The notes under the pieces are model-generated. The model searched no databases and was not told the DNA's origin. It saw nothing but the letters and a program-made list of their open reading frames with translations. Positions 36,004 to 44,857 of a stretch of DNA of 64,000 bases are shown piece by piece. The position numbers were made by a program, and so were the translations under genes. The DNA is taken from positions 310,001 to 374,000 of the forward strand of contig KB906756.1 in assembly GCA_000381605.1 (NCBI GenBank), read 5' to 3'. Origin of the DNA: Acidobacteriaceae bacterium KBS 89. Its GTDB lineage: Bacteria > Acidobacteriota > Terriglobia > Terriglobales > Acidobacteriaceae. Position 1 is the first letter of the stretch. Every line of letters starts with the position of its first letter.

Positions 36004-36690
36004 ATGCCATCTACCCTTCCCACCCGAGACCGCCTCATCAACTCCGCACGTTACCTCTTCTGGGAACGAGGATTCGCCGGAACCAGCATGGCCGACCTCC
36101 TCGCCCATGCCCAAGTCAACTCAGGCAGCTTCTACCACTTCTTCGAAAGCAAAGAGGCACTCCTTCGCGAAGTCCTCCAGGGCTATCTCCAAGCCCTGCG
36201 CCCCATGGTCGTCGATCCGGCCTTCGCGCTCACCGATGAGCCCGTCGAACGCATCTTCGGCATCCTCGCTGGTTATCGCGGCCGCATCCTCCAGACCGAC
36301 TGCAGATACGGCTGCCCCCTCGGCCGCCTAGCCCTCGAGATCGATCCCGAAAACCGCCCCGCCCACAAACTCATCGCCGAAAACTTTCAGGGTTGGATCA
36401 CCGCCATCCGCGAATGCATCGACCAGATCAAGCATCGCCTGCCGAAGGGTACGGACCCAGACGCCCTCGCCACCTACGTTCTGGCTGTCATGGAAGGCGG
36501 CGTCATGATCTCGCGCTCCTACGGCTCCGTAGAACCCTTCGACCGAGCCGTCAAACAACTCCGCCAGCACTTCACCTTGCTCCTGGCCTCACCCAAACCG
36601 TCCTCCCAAAATACAAGGCACAACGCCGGCCGCGCAGTCACTCCTACGCTCCCTCGGAAAAGCCGAAAGACACAAAAAACTGAGAACTGA
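36004..36690 (+). CDS. TetR/AcrR family transcriptional regulator
   Basis: This 228-residue repressor has an N-terminal helix-turn-helix (about 8-52) with INSARYLFWERGFAGTSMADLL and GSFYHFFESKEALL. The ligand domain resembles the TetR_C_16/YxaF-LmrA-like type, and a Cys pair lies in DCRYGCPLG. The C-terminal tail (about 200-228) is basic and low-complexity (PRKSRKTQKTEN). The frame extends upstream to 35950, but that would overlap the operator, so the ATG at 36004 is preferred. It probably represses the divergent SRPBCC-DUF1761 operon. The ligand is unknown. Confidence 0.87.
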   Translation: MPSTLPTRDRLINSARYLFWERGFAGTSMADLLAHAQVNSGSFYHFFESKEALLREVLQGYLQALRPMVVDPAFALTDEPVERIFGILAGYRGRILQTDCRYGCPLGRLALEIDPENRPAHKLIAENFQGWITAIRECIDQIKHRLPKGTDPDALATYVLAVMEGGVMISRSYGSVEPFDRAVKQLRQHFTLLLASPKPSSQNTRHNAGRAVTPTLPRKSRKTQKTEN

Positions 36691-36731
36691 TCGATTCCAG
36701 TAAACTAACTAGCGGAACACGAGGCAAAACA

Positions 36732-38129
36732 ATGGAACCAGTCCTCATCGAACAATTCTTTCTCGGCTGTCTCGCCCACGCCTCTTATCTCGTCGCTTCG
36801 GATGGCATCGCAGCCGTAATCGACCCCCAGCGCGACGTCGACATCTACATCGACTACGCGAACGAGAAGAACCTCAAGATCGAACACATCATCGAGACTC
36901 ATCTCCACGCCGACTTCGTCTCCGGCCATCACGAGCTAGCCGAGCGCACCGGCGCCCGCATCTACCTGGGCCAAGACGCAGGAGCGACCTTCCCCCACGT
37001 CGCCATCAAAGACGGCGACACTCTGCAGTTCGGCAACGCCCGCTTCGACTTCCTCCACACCCCTGGCCACACCGTCGAAAGCGCCTGCGCCGTCCTCACC
37101 GACCTCGCCGCGCCATCCGCTCCCCGCGCAGTCTTCACCGGCGACACTCTCTTCGTCGGCGACGTAGGCCGTCCCGATCTCTCCGGCGATCACACCCCGC
37201 AAGAACTCGCCGCGATGCTCTACCACAGCCTCCACGACAAGCTCCTCAAGCTCCCCGACGAGACCGAGATCTTCCCCGCCCACGGCGCCGGCTCTCTCTG
37301 CGGCCGCCAGATGGGATCCGAGCGCTCTTCCACTATCGGCAAGCAGCGCCGCACCAACTACGCCCTCCTCGCCCGCAGCGAAGAAGAGTTCATCCACCTC
37401 CTAACCGACAGCCTCCCTCCACGCCCCGAGTACTTCGGCCGCGACGTTGAGCTCAACCGCCAGGGCGCATCCTCCCTCGACCAGCTCGCCGCACCCAAAC
37501 CGCTCTCAGCACCCGAGGTCCTCCGTCTCCAATCCGAAGGCGCCATCGTCCTCGACACCCGCCCCGCAATGGAGTACGCCGTAGCCCACGTCCCTGGCTC
37601 CCTGCACATCGCGCTCTCCGGCCAATACGCCTCCTGGGCCGCGCGCATCCTCGGCCTCGACAAGCGCATCATTCTCGTCGGCGAAGACGCCGACCAACTC
37701 CGCGAGTCCCAGCTCCGCCTCGCCCGCGTCGGCATCGAACACGTCGACGCCTACCTCGAGGGCGGTATCACCGGCTGGCTCAAGGGCGGCTACGAACTCG
37801 ACTACATCCCGCAGGTCTCTGCTCAGGAACTCGCCGACCTGCAAGACCAGGAAAAAGACCACATCGCCATCCTCGACGTCCGCGAACCCGGCGAAGTCGC
37901 ACTCGGCGCCTTGGAAAACTCCATCCGCATCCCGCTGGGCCAGCTAGCCGACCGCACCAGCGAACTCGACCCCACCAAGCTCATCGTCGTCCACTGCAAG
38001 GGGGGCTATCGCAGCTCCATCGCGTCCAGCATTCTCCGCCGCGCCGGCCTCCGCGAGATAGCCGACCTCACTGGCGGCTTCGACGCCTGGAGTGCCGCCG
38101 AACTGCAAAAGACCCCACTCGCACAATAG
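36732..38129 (+). CDS. MBL-fold hydrolase fused to two rhodanese domains (persulfide dioxygenase-like)
   Basis: This 465-residue protein combines a metallo-beta-lactamase domain (1-240) with two rhodanese domains (about 260-345 and 360-460). The metal site reads THLHADFVSGH (His57, His59, Asp61, His66), then FDFLHTPGHTVES and FTGDTLFVGDVGRPDL. This is the ETHE1/persulfide-dioxygenase group, which oxidises glutathione persulfide to sulfite. The second rhodanese keeps the active Cys in VHCKGGYRS. The first lacks it: ILVGEDADQLRES replaces the Cys loop. A role in sulfide or persulfide handling is likely. Confidence 0.88.
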   Translation: MEPVLIEQFFLGCLAHASYLVASDGIAAVIDPQRDVDIYIDYANEKNLKIEHIIETHLHADFVSGHHELAERTGARIYLGQDAGATFPHVAIKDGDTLQFGNARFDFLHTPGHTVESACAVLTDLAAPSAPRAVFTGDTLFVGDVGRPDLSGDHTPQELAAMLYHSLHDKLLKLPDETEIFPAHGAGSLCGRQMGSERSSTIGKQRRTNYALLARSEEEFIHLLTDSLPPRPEYFGRDVELNRQGASSLDQLAAPKPLSAPEVLRLQSEGAIVLDTRPAMEYAVAHVPGSLHIALSGQYASWAARILGLDKRIILVGEDADQLRESQLRLARVGIEHVDAYLEGGITGWLKGGYELDYIPQVSAQELADLQDQEKDHIAILDVREPGEVALGALENSIRIPLGQLADRTSELDPTKLIVVHCKGGYRSSIASSILRRAGLREIADLTGGFDAWSAAELQKTPLAQ

Positions 38130-38152
38130 CCCGGGATAGCGTCATCCCGGGC
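38129..38152. terminator. Hairpin between convergent genes
   Basis: GCCCGGGAT-agcgtc-ATCCCGGGC is a perfect 9-bp stem with a 6-nt loop, beginning at the last base of the MBL-rhodanese stop codon. No T-run follows, so it may be a weak terminator or an mRNA 3'-end stabiliser for the convergent genes on both sides. Confidence 0.6.
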
Positions 38153-38178
38153 CATTCATGTTCATCCAGCAGCTACGA

Positions 38179-40173
38179 TCAGTGAGCCTCCGCCACCTGC
38201 TTAGGCGCACTCCCACCCTGCTTCATGATTCCCGCCAGCGCGTGCAGACGATTCGCATCTGCCGGTGTCTTCGCAGAACTGGCATCCTTATCCAGTCCTG
38301 ACGCCATACCGCGAAGCTTCGCCGCATCCTTTGGATTCGCCTCTGCCTTCGCAATCGCCGCATTCAGTGCCGCCAGTTTCTTCGCATCGAGACCGTTGCT
38401 GCGAGCGAGCTGATCCATATACGCCTTCGCCACCACATAGTTTGCCGGCCACGAAAACTTCTGCTGGTTCTGCACATTCAGTTCGGCAACACGCACCTGG
38501 GTCGCAGCATCGATCTCGTTTTGCGTAAGGTATTTGTTCGGCACCAGCTTGAACACATCAACACCCCGCGCAATCTCCGACCCGTAGATGTAACCGTTGT
38601 ACCAGTAAGTCGACCACTGGCCGCCCATGGCGCGCTTCACGCCGTCCACCGGCCCGCGATCGAAGTAGCCAATCTCGAACGGGTGCTCCACATCCGTGAA
38701 GTCCACAATCGAAACGCCCCCCTGGTACCAGGACTGCACCTCAATGTCCCGTCCCGGAATCGGAATCAGCGATCCGTTATGTGCCACGCAGTTTTCCAGC
38801 TCACTCTGCGGAGCAGGCATCTTGTAGTACGACGCCAGCGTCAGCTTGCCCTTGTTCAGTTTGAAGATCGCATCCGCGCCCCAGTTCATCGGATCGCTCG
38901 CACGGCAACGTGGCTGTCCGCCACCGCCCCACTCATCCGTAAACAGCACCTTCGTCCCGTCATTGCTGAAGTTGGCCGAGTGCCAGAACGCATAATTAGG
39001 ATCGTTCACCGCATCGATACGAACCGGATGCACCGGATCAGAAATATCCAGCAGAATTCCATTACCCGAGCAGGCACCCGCCGCCAGTCCAAGATCCGAG
39101 CGAACCGTAATGTCGTGGCAGCCCCTCGTCATCGACGTAGTCTGAGTACCTTCGCCGTGATTGCCGCCCTTCCAAAGCCCATTCGCATTGCCCGTCTGCG
39201 GATCCGTAAAGATGCGCGGACTGGCGACAACCTTTGCCTGCTCCGGATGCGCCACCGGCACCTTGATAATCACAATCGTGAACAGCGCGGTATCGGGGTC
39301 CTTATCAGGGTCGCCTCCCGAGCATCCCGCCAACTCCTCCGCCGGACGCACACCCGCCGACCCCGAGATGTAGAGATAAACATTGTCCTTGTCCTTCGGG
39401 TCGAGCACCAGCGTATGCGTATGCGATCCGCGGCAGGTCTGCACCTCGGCAACCTGCTTCGGCTTCGACAGGTCGCTGATGTCGAAGATGCGAATCCCCT
39501 TGATGCGGTCCGGGCTCGGAGGCGGCGGTGGTGGCCGCCGTGGTCCCCCTTCCGCCGCGCCCTCAGCGGCAGCGGGCTCCGCAGGCGGCGGAGTCGCAGC
39601 CGCCGGCGTCGGAAAACCTTGAGTCCCGCAATCGAGCCGCCCATTCGCCGCCTCGACCGACATGAACAGAAGATGCCCGTAGACCGAAACATCCCCTTGC
39701 CCACCTGGGCAAACCATCGAAGTAATCAGCTTGATCTTCGTCGGGTCCGAGATGTCATAAAAATTAACTCCGCTGTAGTTCCCGACAAACAAGCTCGAAC
39801 CGCCAAACGCCAGGTCGGAGTTCGTACCGCCGTAGTTAGCACGGGGGCCAGTCTGCGGCCCACGCCCCGGCGGTGTGCCCGCAGGCGGTGGCGGCGGAGC
39901 AGGCGCAGCATCGTAGGCTGCGATCGAAGCAAGATCCGGAGCGAACCCCGCAGGCTTCGGCAACGAGACAATGCGCTGCAAGCCCGACGCCGCTTCGCCG
40001 GCATCGTACAGCCCACCCTTCAGGCCAACACGCGGGTCATCAGACCCTGCACGAGGATTCGTATACACCGAGGTGTTATTTTGCCCGGCACAAAGCGCGG
40101 GGAAAGAGACAGCCAGTGCAAGTGCCGTGGTCACAGCACTGCGCGAAAATCGTGAGGGTCGTCCTGCGATCAT
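38179..40173 (-). CDS. Exported LVIVD-repeat beta-propeller-like protein
   Basis: This exported protein has 664 residues and a signal peptide (residues about 10-30, ending CAGQ). The central part contains LVIVD-type repeats such as VNFYDISDPTKIKLI and IRIFDISDLSKPKQVAEV, which build a beta-propeller. Two proline-rich inserts (PAPPPPPAGTPPGRG near 90, and RRPPPPPPSPDR near 220) interrupt the repeats. The C-terminus is helical and Ala/Lys-rich. It starts 4 bp inside the end of the DUF305 gene, so the two are translated together. A cell-surface or metal-related role is possible from that pairing, but unproven. Confidence 0.8.
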   Translation of the reverse strand: MIAGRPSRFSRSAVTTALALAVSFPALCAGQNNTSVYTNPRAGSDDPRVGLKGGLYDAGEAASGLQRIVSLPKPAGFAPDLASIAAYDAAPAPPPPPAGTPPGRGPQTGPRANYGGTNSDLAFGGSSLFVGNYSGVNFYDISDPTKIKLITSMVCPGGQGDVSVYGHLLFMSVEAANGRLDCGTQGFPTPAAATPPPAEPAAAEGAAEGGPRRPPPPPPSPDRIKGIRIFDISDLSKPKQVAEVQTCRGSHTHTLVLDPKDKDNVYLYISGSAGVRPAEELAGCSGGDPDKDPDTALFTIVIIKVPVAHPEQAKVVASPRIFTDPQTGNANGLWKGGNHGEGTQTTSMTRGCHDITVRSDLGLAAGACSGNGILLDISDPVHPVRIDAVNDPNYAFWHSANFSNDGTKVLFTDEWGGGGQPRCRASDPMNWGADAIFKLNKGKLTLASYYKMPAPQSELENCVAHNGSLIPIPGRDIEVQSWYQGGVSIVDFTDVEHPFEIGYFDRGPVDGVKRAMGGQWSTYWYNGYIYGSEIARGVDVFKLVPNKYLTQNEIDAATQVRVAELNVQNQQKFSWPANYVVAKAYMDQLARSNGLDAKKLAALNAAIAKAEANPKDAAKLRGMASGLDKDASSAKTPADANRLHALAGIMKQGGSAPKQVAEAH

Positions 40174-40862
40174 TGTTTCTCCTTTAGCATGTGCCGCATA
40201 ATGTCAATCTCTGCCTGCTGCGTGTTATCTACATCGCTTGCAAAGTCGAATAACTGCGGGTCCTGGCCCGCTCCCGGCGACGCAAACAACTCCTTCACCA
40301 TCGTCAGAGCGCCGGTGTGATGTTGAATCATGCCAGTAAGAAAAAGTTGATCGAAGGCCGGCCCGGTAGCTTTCCTCAGCGCCTCCATCTGCTGCGGAGT
40401 CAGCATGCCCGGCATCATCGGCATCGCGCCCATATCCATGTGGCTATGGTCCATGCCGCTCATGTCCATTCCCGACATGTCCATCGCCGCATGCTCGGAG
40501 AGCGGCAGCCCCCGGTCCGTCAGCCACTGCTTCATGTAGGCCATCTCGTCGGTCTGCGATACGCTGATCCGCTTGCCCAGGGCCTGCACTTCTTTGTTTT
40601 GGCTCCGCGTACCGATCAACCCCGTCATCTCCACCGCCTGCCCATGGTGCATGATCATGCCCTGCATGAACTTGATATCGGCCTCGGATGGTTGCTTTGG
40701 GGCAGCGTTGGCAGTCGCCGCCGTCAGGGTTTTATTGCTTTGTCCCGGGGCACCGGGTTGCACAATCGTCACGCCAGATGCCGCCTTCGGCTCCTGACAC
40801 GATCCTGTTGCTCCACTCAGGAAGATCACTCCACCAGCAAAAAACAGGGCCCTAAGCAACAT
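40170..40862 (-). CDS. Exported DUF305 protein with Met-rich segment (possible copper-binding)
   Basis: This protein of about 230 residues has an N-terminal hydrophobic export signal followed by SCQEP. It has two DUF305 halves with the marker motifs FMQGMIMHHGQAVEM and FLTGMIQHHTGALTM. Between them lies a Met-rich stretch containing a repeated MDMSG unit and a HSH, with 11 Met in 27 residues. DUF305 proteins such as CopM bind copper in the periplasm, so metal binding is a fair inference. I chose the ATG at 40862; the longer frame to 40985 looks non-coding. It is the first gene of the pair with the LVIVD protein (4-bp overlap). Confidence 0.85.
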   Translation of the reverse strand: MLLRALFFAGGVIFLSGATGSCQEPKAASGVTIVQPGAPGQSNKTLTAATANAAPKQPSEADIKFMQGMIMHHGQAVEMTGLIGTRSQNKEVQALGKRISVSQTDEMAYMKQWLTDRGLPLSEHAAMDMSGMDMSGMDHSHMDMGAMPMMPGMLTPQQMEALRKATGPAFDQLFLTGMIQHHTGALTMVKELFASPGAGQDPQLFDFASDVDNTQQAEIDIMRHMLKEKQ

Positions 40863-41519
40863 GATGCTCTTCACCTCCAGCGCGTCCAATCCGCGCTCTG
40901 TAAAAGTGATGAATCGATACCGGTGGGACACAACGACCGTGTCGTATCCAGAAAGAAGTGGCGAAACGACAGCGCCCAACGGCAACAGGTGCTTTTAAAA
41001 TTTGGATTTTCGTAAATGTAACACACCGTCTCAGGCCACATGCAGAACCCGCATAAGGCAGTGCGCCAAGTCAGTCCTCCACGTAAGTAGATTTGTGCAT
41101 CCTTGCTTGACGATCTCGGAAGACCTCAAGTTTCCCGGCAAATACGCATGTCAAGCCCCCGAAATGCGTTTTCCACAATAAGAATTCCGGTTCGCGTCTC
41201 ACGAAACCCGCGCCAGTCTTGCTTTTCCGCGTGTCCTGCCCGGCGAAAAATAAATCCCAAAACCGTGGCGTGTTTACCCCCTCCAAATCGCTAGACTGTT
41301 AATAGGAGCTTTTTCAAATCAGAATCAAACTCTTCGCAGAAGAAAGGCCGCTTAAGTCCTTTCACTGGACGATTTTGCGCGTAACCAATTTGGAATCAAT
41401 ATTTTACAGACCAACATGCACCTCAAATTGCTGATTATAAACAATTTACGCGCGGGGAATGGGGGGGGAGGGGCACCCCCGAAAAGGCGGCACGATAGGA
41501 CCGCATCACAGGACCACTG
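40863..41519. other. Long intergenic region upstream of the DUF305 operon and the purine phosphorylase gene
   Basis: These 657 bp have lower GC than the flanking genes and no frame that looks like a protein. They must carry the divergent promoters. Near the right end lies a G-rich tract (41454-41473). A sequence TGTCAAGCCCCC occurs at 41149-41160, and a similar string occurs near 62199. No tRNA or hairpin was convincing. Confidence 0.5.
41454..41473 (+). promoter_or_regulatory. G-rich tract with G-quadruplex potential
   Basis: GGGG-AAT-GGGGGGGG-A-GGGG gives four runs of at least three G with short loops, the standard pattern for an intramolecular quadruplex. It lies 46 bp upstream of the purine nucleoside phosphorylase start and is followed by CACCCCC, which could instead pair with a G run as a hairpin. 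The eight-G run is also a slippage-prone homopolymer. Function is inferred only. Confidence 0.45.
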
Positions 41520-42386
41520 ATGACCGATATCTATAGCAGAGCTCAATCCGCCGCCGACTACATCCGCACCGCGACCGATGTCGTTCCAACCATCGGCATC
41601 ATCCTTGGCTCGGGCCTCGGCAACTTCGCCACACAGGTCGATGCTGCCACACGCATTCCCTACGCAGAAATCCCACACTTCCCCCGCTCCACCGTGCAGG
41701 GACACTCAGGCCACCTCGTCCTTGGCACCATCGCCGGCATCCCCGTCGCTGTCATGCAGGGCCGCGTCCACGCCTATGAGGGCTACCCCATCTCCGAGGT
41801 CACCTTCCCCACACGCGTCCTCGGACTCATCGGCTGCAGGACCCTCATCGTCACCAACGCAGCCGGCGGTATCAACACTGGCTACAGGCAGGGCAGCCTC
41901 ATCGCGCTCACTGACCACATCAACCTCACCGGAACCAACGCCGCGCTAGGACCCAACGAGCCCCGCTTCAGCATGGTCCCCGGCGCTGGCCAGCGCTTCT
42001 TCGACATGTCCACCGCCTACTCACCGCGCCTCCGCGCCCTCGCCGTAACAGAGGCCGCCCGCCAGGGATTCCAACTCGCAGAGGGTGTCTACCTCGCGGT
42101 CCTCGGCCCGTCCTTCGAAACCCCGGCCGAGATCCGCGCCTTCCGCACCCTCGGCGCCGACCTCGTCGGCATGTCCACAGTCCACGAGACCATCGTCGCC
42201 CGCCACATGGGCCTCGAGGTCCTCGGCATCTCGCTCGTCACCAACATAGCCGCAGGCGTCGTTGCAGCTGGACAAAAAGAAGCCGAAACCATCCACCACG
42301 AAGACGTCATGGAAGTAGGCCGCCGCGCAGAAAAGCAATTCACGACCCTGCTCACCGCGCTAGTGCCGCAAATCTCCGCCACGTAG
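41520..42386 (+). CDS. Purine-nucleoside phosphorylase (trimeric PNP family)
   Basis: This 288-residue cytoplasmic enzyme phosphorolyses purine nucleosides (mainly inosine and guanosine) to base and ribose-1-phosphate. Family motifs are GIILGSGLGNFA at the phosphate site, STVQGHSGHLVLG, VMQGRVHAYEGY, VTNAAGGINTGYRQG and GADLVGMSTVHE. The length and motifs match the trimeric PunA/DeoD2-like group rather than hexameric DeoD. The ATG at 41520 overlaps the end of a G-rich leader. Its 3' end overlaps the convergent DUF2062 gene by 27 bp. Confidence 0.93.
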   Translation: MTDIYSRAQSAADYIRTATDVVPTIGIILGSGLGNFATQVDAATRIPYAEIPHFPRSTVQGHSGHLVLGTIAGIPVAVMQGRVHAYEGYPISEVTFPTRVLGLIGCRTLIVTNAAGGINTGYRQGSLIALTDHINLTGTNAALGPNEPRFSMVPGAGQRFFDMSTAYSPRLRALAVTEAARQGFQLAEGVYLAVLGPSFETPAEIRAFRTLGADLVGMSTVHETIVARHMGLEVLGISLVTNIAAGVVAAGQKEAETIHHEDVMEVGRRAEKQFTTLLTALVPQISAT

Positions 42387-42953
42387 TTGCGACTCGCTGG
42401 TCTGCGGAGCGATGGCGAGTATCGGATATTGATGGCGTTCGACGCGTGCAAGCAACTTGCGAAGAACGGGAGTCAGCGCAAGCGCGGCAAGCGGAACCGC
42501 CACCGCCGCGATAACCGCCCACAACAGAAAGGCGTGCCACTCCCACACCCAGAGCTGGCGAATCAAATCCACTGGATGTTCGCGGGTCGCGCGAAAAAGT
42601 TCGTTGGCAGAGAGTGGCATAGGCGCAGTATGGAACATGCGACTCGCCGCATGAATGAACGGAATTACAAGGAGGAGTTCGAGCGGATAGACAACGTGGT
42701 TCCCAATCTGCGACGCAGCAACGTTCAGCCGGAAGACGAAAGCAAGCGCAAGGCAAAGAACCGTCGTGCTGCCAATGATCGGATTGATCCCGATGAGCAA
42801 CCCGGCAGCGATGCTCCAGGCAAGCTTCTCCGGTGTTGCGCCCATGCGGAGCAACGCAAGGATTGGAAGGGCGACGCGGCGATAGATCCAGTTGTGGCGA
42901 ACAGGAGCGTGACTTTGCGTGGGAGGGCTTCGATTTGGTTCGTCAGGGTGCAC
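42360..42953 (-). CDS. DUF2062 membrane protein
   Basis: This 197-residue protein has the DUF2062 core: a first helix followed by TPEKLAWSIAAGLLIGINPIIGS, then FRLNVAASQIGNHVVYPLELLL. Three to four membrane segments are predicted, with a C-terminal tail (VERHQYPILAIAP). The GTG start at 42953 faces the divergent plsC. The last 27 bp overlap the 3' end of the purine phosphorylase gene. The function of the family is unknown; the PlsC neighbour suggests a membrane or lipid connection at most. Confidence 0.83.
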   Translation of the reverse strand: MHPDEPNRSPPTQSHAPVRHNWIYRRVALPILALLRMGATPEKLAWSIAAGLLIGINPIIGSTTVLCLALAFVFRLNVAASQIGNHVVYPLELLLVIPFIHAASRMFHTAPMPLSANELFRATREHPVDLIRQLWVWEWHAFLLWAVIAAVAVPLAALALTPVLRKLLARVERHQYPILAIAPQTSESQLRGGDLRH

Positions 42954-43017
42954 TTGTCACAGGATAGACTGCGCTTGTGAAACCTGTGTTGGCGCTGAAA
43001 GATGAGGATTCGATCCA

Positions 43018-43845
43018 GTGAACTTTTTTCGGTCGGTGGTGCGAAGCGTTCGACTGGTGGGAATGTTCATCGTGGCCGGGACCGAGCTCGCAGTCAAGCG
43101 GCCGGCAACTCGAGAGCAGAGAGCGGATTGGCTGCATCGCTTCTGTGCACGGGCGATGCAGGGGTTGGGAGTTGAGGTAACGGTTGTCGGCCACTTCCCC
43201 AAGCGCGGCGCGTTGATCTCGAACCACCTCAGCTATCTGGATATTGTGGTCTTCGCTGCGGTACATCCGTGTGTGTTCGTATCAAAGGAGGAGATCAGGA
43301 AGTGGCCTGTCGTCGGTTGGATGACCACAATGTCCGGGACGGTCTACGTCGCACGAGGACACGGCGGTTCAGCGATGAAGGCACGGGCAGGAATGCAGGC
43401 AGCGTTGGATGCTGGCCTTCCAGTCGTTTTCTTTCCCGAAGGAACGACGACCAACGGTGGTCATCTGCTGAAGTTCCGCAGTGGATTGCTCGCGCAGGTG
43501 CTTGAAGGCGGATCGCCCGTGACTGCGGCGCATGTGCGGTACAGCTGTGTGCTGGACAACGGGCCGGACTTCAGCGTCGGAGACGACATCTGTTATTGGG
43601 GAGACCGGAACATGCTGTCCCACGTCTTCAAGTTTCTGGGCCTGCGTGGGGTTCGCGCGGAGGTGCAGTTCGCGGACGCGCCAATTGAGTTCTCAAGCGA
43701 TCTGCTGCACCGCAAGATCGCAGCGGTTGAGGCCAGAGAGGCCGTAGCCGCGCTGGGCGAGATGGCAAGGTGGAGGGAGCGCTTCCCTTCGAGTGTGCCG
43801 ACCCAAGTTCTGCCCGCAAGCGAGCCGGATGGAATTCTGGACTAG
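43018..43845 (+). CDS. plsC: 1-acyl-sn-glycerol-3-phosphate acyltransferase (PlsC family)
   Basis: This membrane-associated acyltransferase of 275 residues makes phosphatidic acid from lysophosphatidic acid. The catalytic HX4D motif is NHLSYLDIV and the substrate motif is FFPEGTTTNGG. Other family positions include VARGHGGSAMKA. The GTG at 43018 has GAGGAT upstream. It is divergent from a DUF2062 gene. The acyl-donor and acceptor preference cannot be told from sequence, and ornithine-lipid or lysophospholipid acyltransferases share the motifs. Confidence 0.88.
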   Translation: MNFFRSVVRSVRLVGMFIVAGTELAVKRPATREQRADWLHRFCARAMQGLGVEVTVVGHFPKRGALISNHLSYLDIVVFAAVHPCVFVSKEEIRKWPVVGWMTTMSGTVYVARGHGGSAMKARAGMQAALDAGLPVVFFPEGTTTNGGHLLKFRSGLLAQVLEGGSPVTAAHVRYSCVLDNGPDFSVGDDICYWGDRNMLSHVFKFLGLRGVRAEVQFADAPIEFSSDLLHRKIAAVEAREAVAALGEMARWRERFPSSVPTQVLPASEPDGILD

Positions 43846-43891
43846 CGGCGTTTCGAAAAAAAGGCCTCGATTCACGTAGCTTCACGGCAAA

Positions 43892-44830
43892 TCAATTCGG
43901 TTGCCCTCGATAAGGCGGAACCGGCTCCGCACTCTTCACCCAGGCTGTGTAGATCATGTCTCGCAACTCGGTCGCTCCCGCAGCCAGCCGCTCATCGGCA
44001 AAAGCCTTGCCCTCAGCAGTGCCTGCGCCGGCAAACGCACCAGCCTTCTCCAACTGATACGTCTTCTCCACTAACGAACTTGTATGCCGCAAATAGGCCA
44101 TGTAGTCAGTGAAGATATCGCCAAGCACCACCGGCTTCGCCGGAATCAGCGGAGCAACATCGGCAACCTTCACGTTTGCCGCAACGTAAGTCGACTCGAA
44201 CAGCGCATGGATCTTGTGCTCCGTCGTATAGCCATTCGGATTCGGCCCAGTCCACCCGTTGTACTGAATGGTCGTATGCAGCGGCTGCGACCCATCCGCC
44301 ACATAATGTCCAAGCCAGCCAGCAAGAAAGACTATCTCTGCTTCCACCGGCTTCGTATCACTATGGTCTGCCTTCAACGCGCGATAGTCCCGCATCGCAC
44401 TCTTCAGCCGCTCCCAAACCTCCGTAGCCTCGTACGGCTGCAGTCCCACCTTCTCCGGCGACAGCGGCAGATCTGGATGCGCCTTCTGTGCAAACGCCAA
44501 CGCCCGCACAAAGTCATACCTGCGCCGCGGCAACTCACCCACCAGATCGGCATACTCGAGATCGATAAAGTGTTCCGGAGACTGCGCCACATTCAACTCC
44601 GGTTCGCCGGTTGACTTCCATCGGTCCGGCTCCGGCCCATAGTATTCCAACGCATCCACAGCCTGAGGCGACCGCAGAAACTCCGGAACATCCGCTGGCA
44701 GCGCAGCCCCGGCCAGCCGATTGATCATCTTGTGCCCCTCTGCGCCCCAGGCAAGGCTCTGCTGAACAAACATCACCGGCAGCAAAGTCACCGCCACAGC
44801 AACCCGCACCATCCCCACCAATCTCGCCAT
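43892..44830 (-). CDS. Exported S1/P1 family nuclease
   Basis: This secreted zinc nuclease has 312 residues and a signal peptide ending QQSLAWG, so the mature protein starts at the Trp that ligates zinc. The motifs WGAEGHKMINRLAG, an EHFIDLEYAD-type Asp/His region and AGWLGHYVADGSQPLHT supply the trinuclear zinc ligands. Members cleave single-stranded DNA/RNA and may release 3'-phosphate for phosphate scavenging. It lies 27 bp downstream of pncB on the same strand. Phospholipase C shares the fold, but the motif set fits S1/P1 better. Confidence 0.9.
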   Translation of the reverse strand: MARLVGMVRVAVAVTLLPVMFVQQSLAWGAEGHKMINRLAGAALPADVPEFLRSPQAVDALEYYGPEPDRWKSTGEPELNVAQSPEHFIDLEYADLVGELPRRRYDFVRALAFAQKAHPDLPLSPEKVGLQPYEATEVWERLKSAMRDYRALKADHSDTKPVEAEIVFLAGWLGHYVADGSQPLHTTIQYNGWTGPNPNGYTTEHKIHALFESTYVAANVKVADVAPLIPAKPVVLGDIFTDYMAYLRHTSSLVEKTYQLEKAGAFAGAGTAEGKAFADERLAAGATELRDMIYTAWVKSAEPVPPYRGQPN

Positions 44831-44857
44831 CCGAAAAGTATAACCATCACCAGCGAC

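Noticed and set aside
38521..40155. 544-codon plus-strand open frame
   Set aside because: It is antisense to the LVIVD gene, Arg/His-rich with no domain, a typical shadow.
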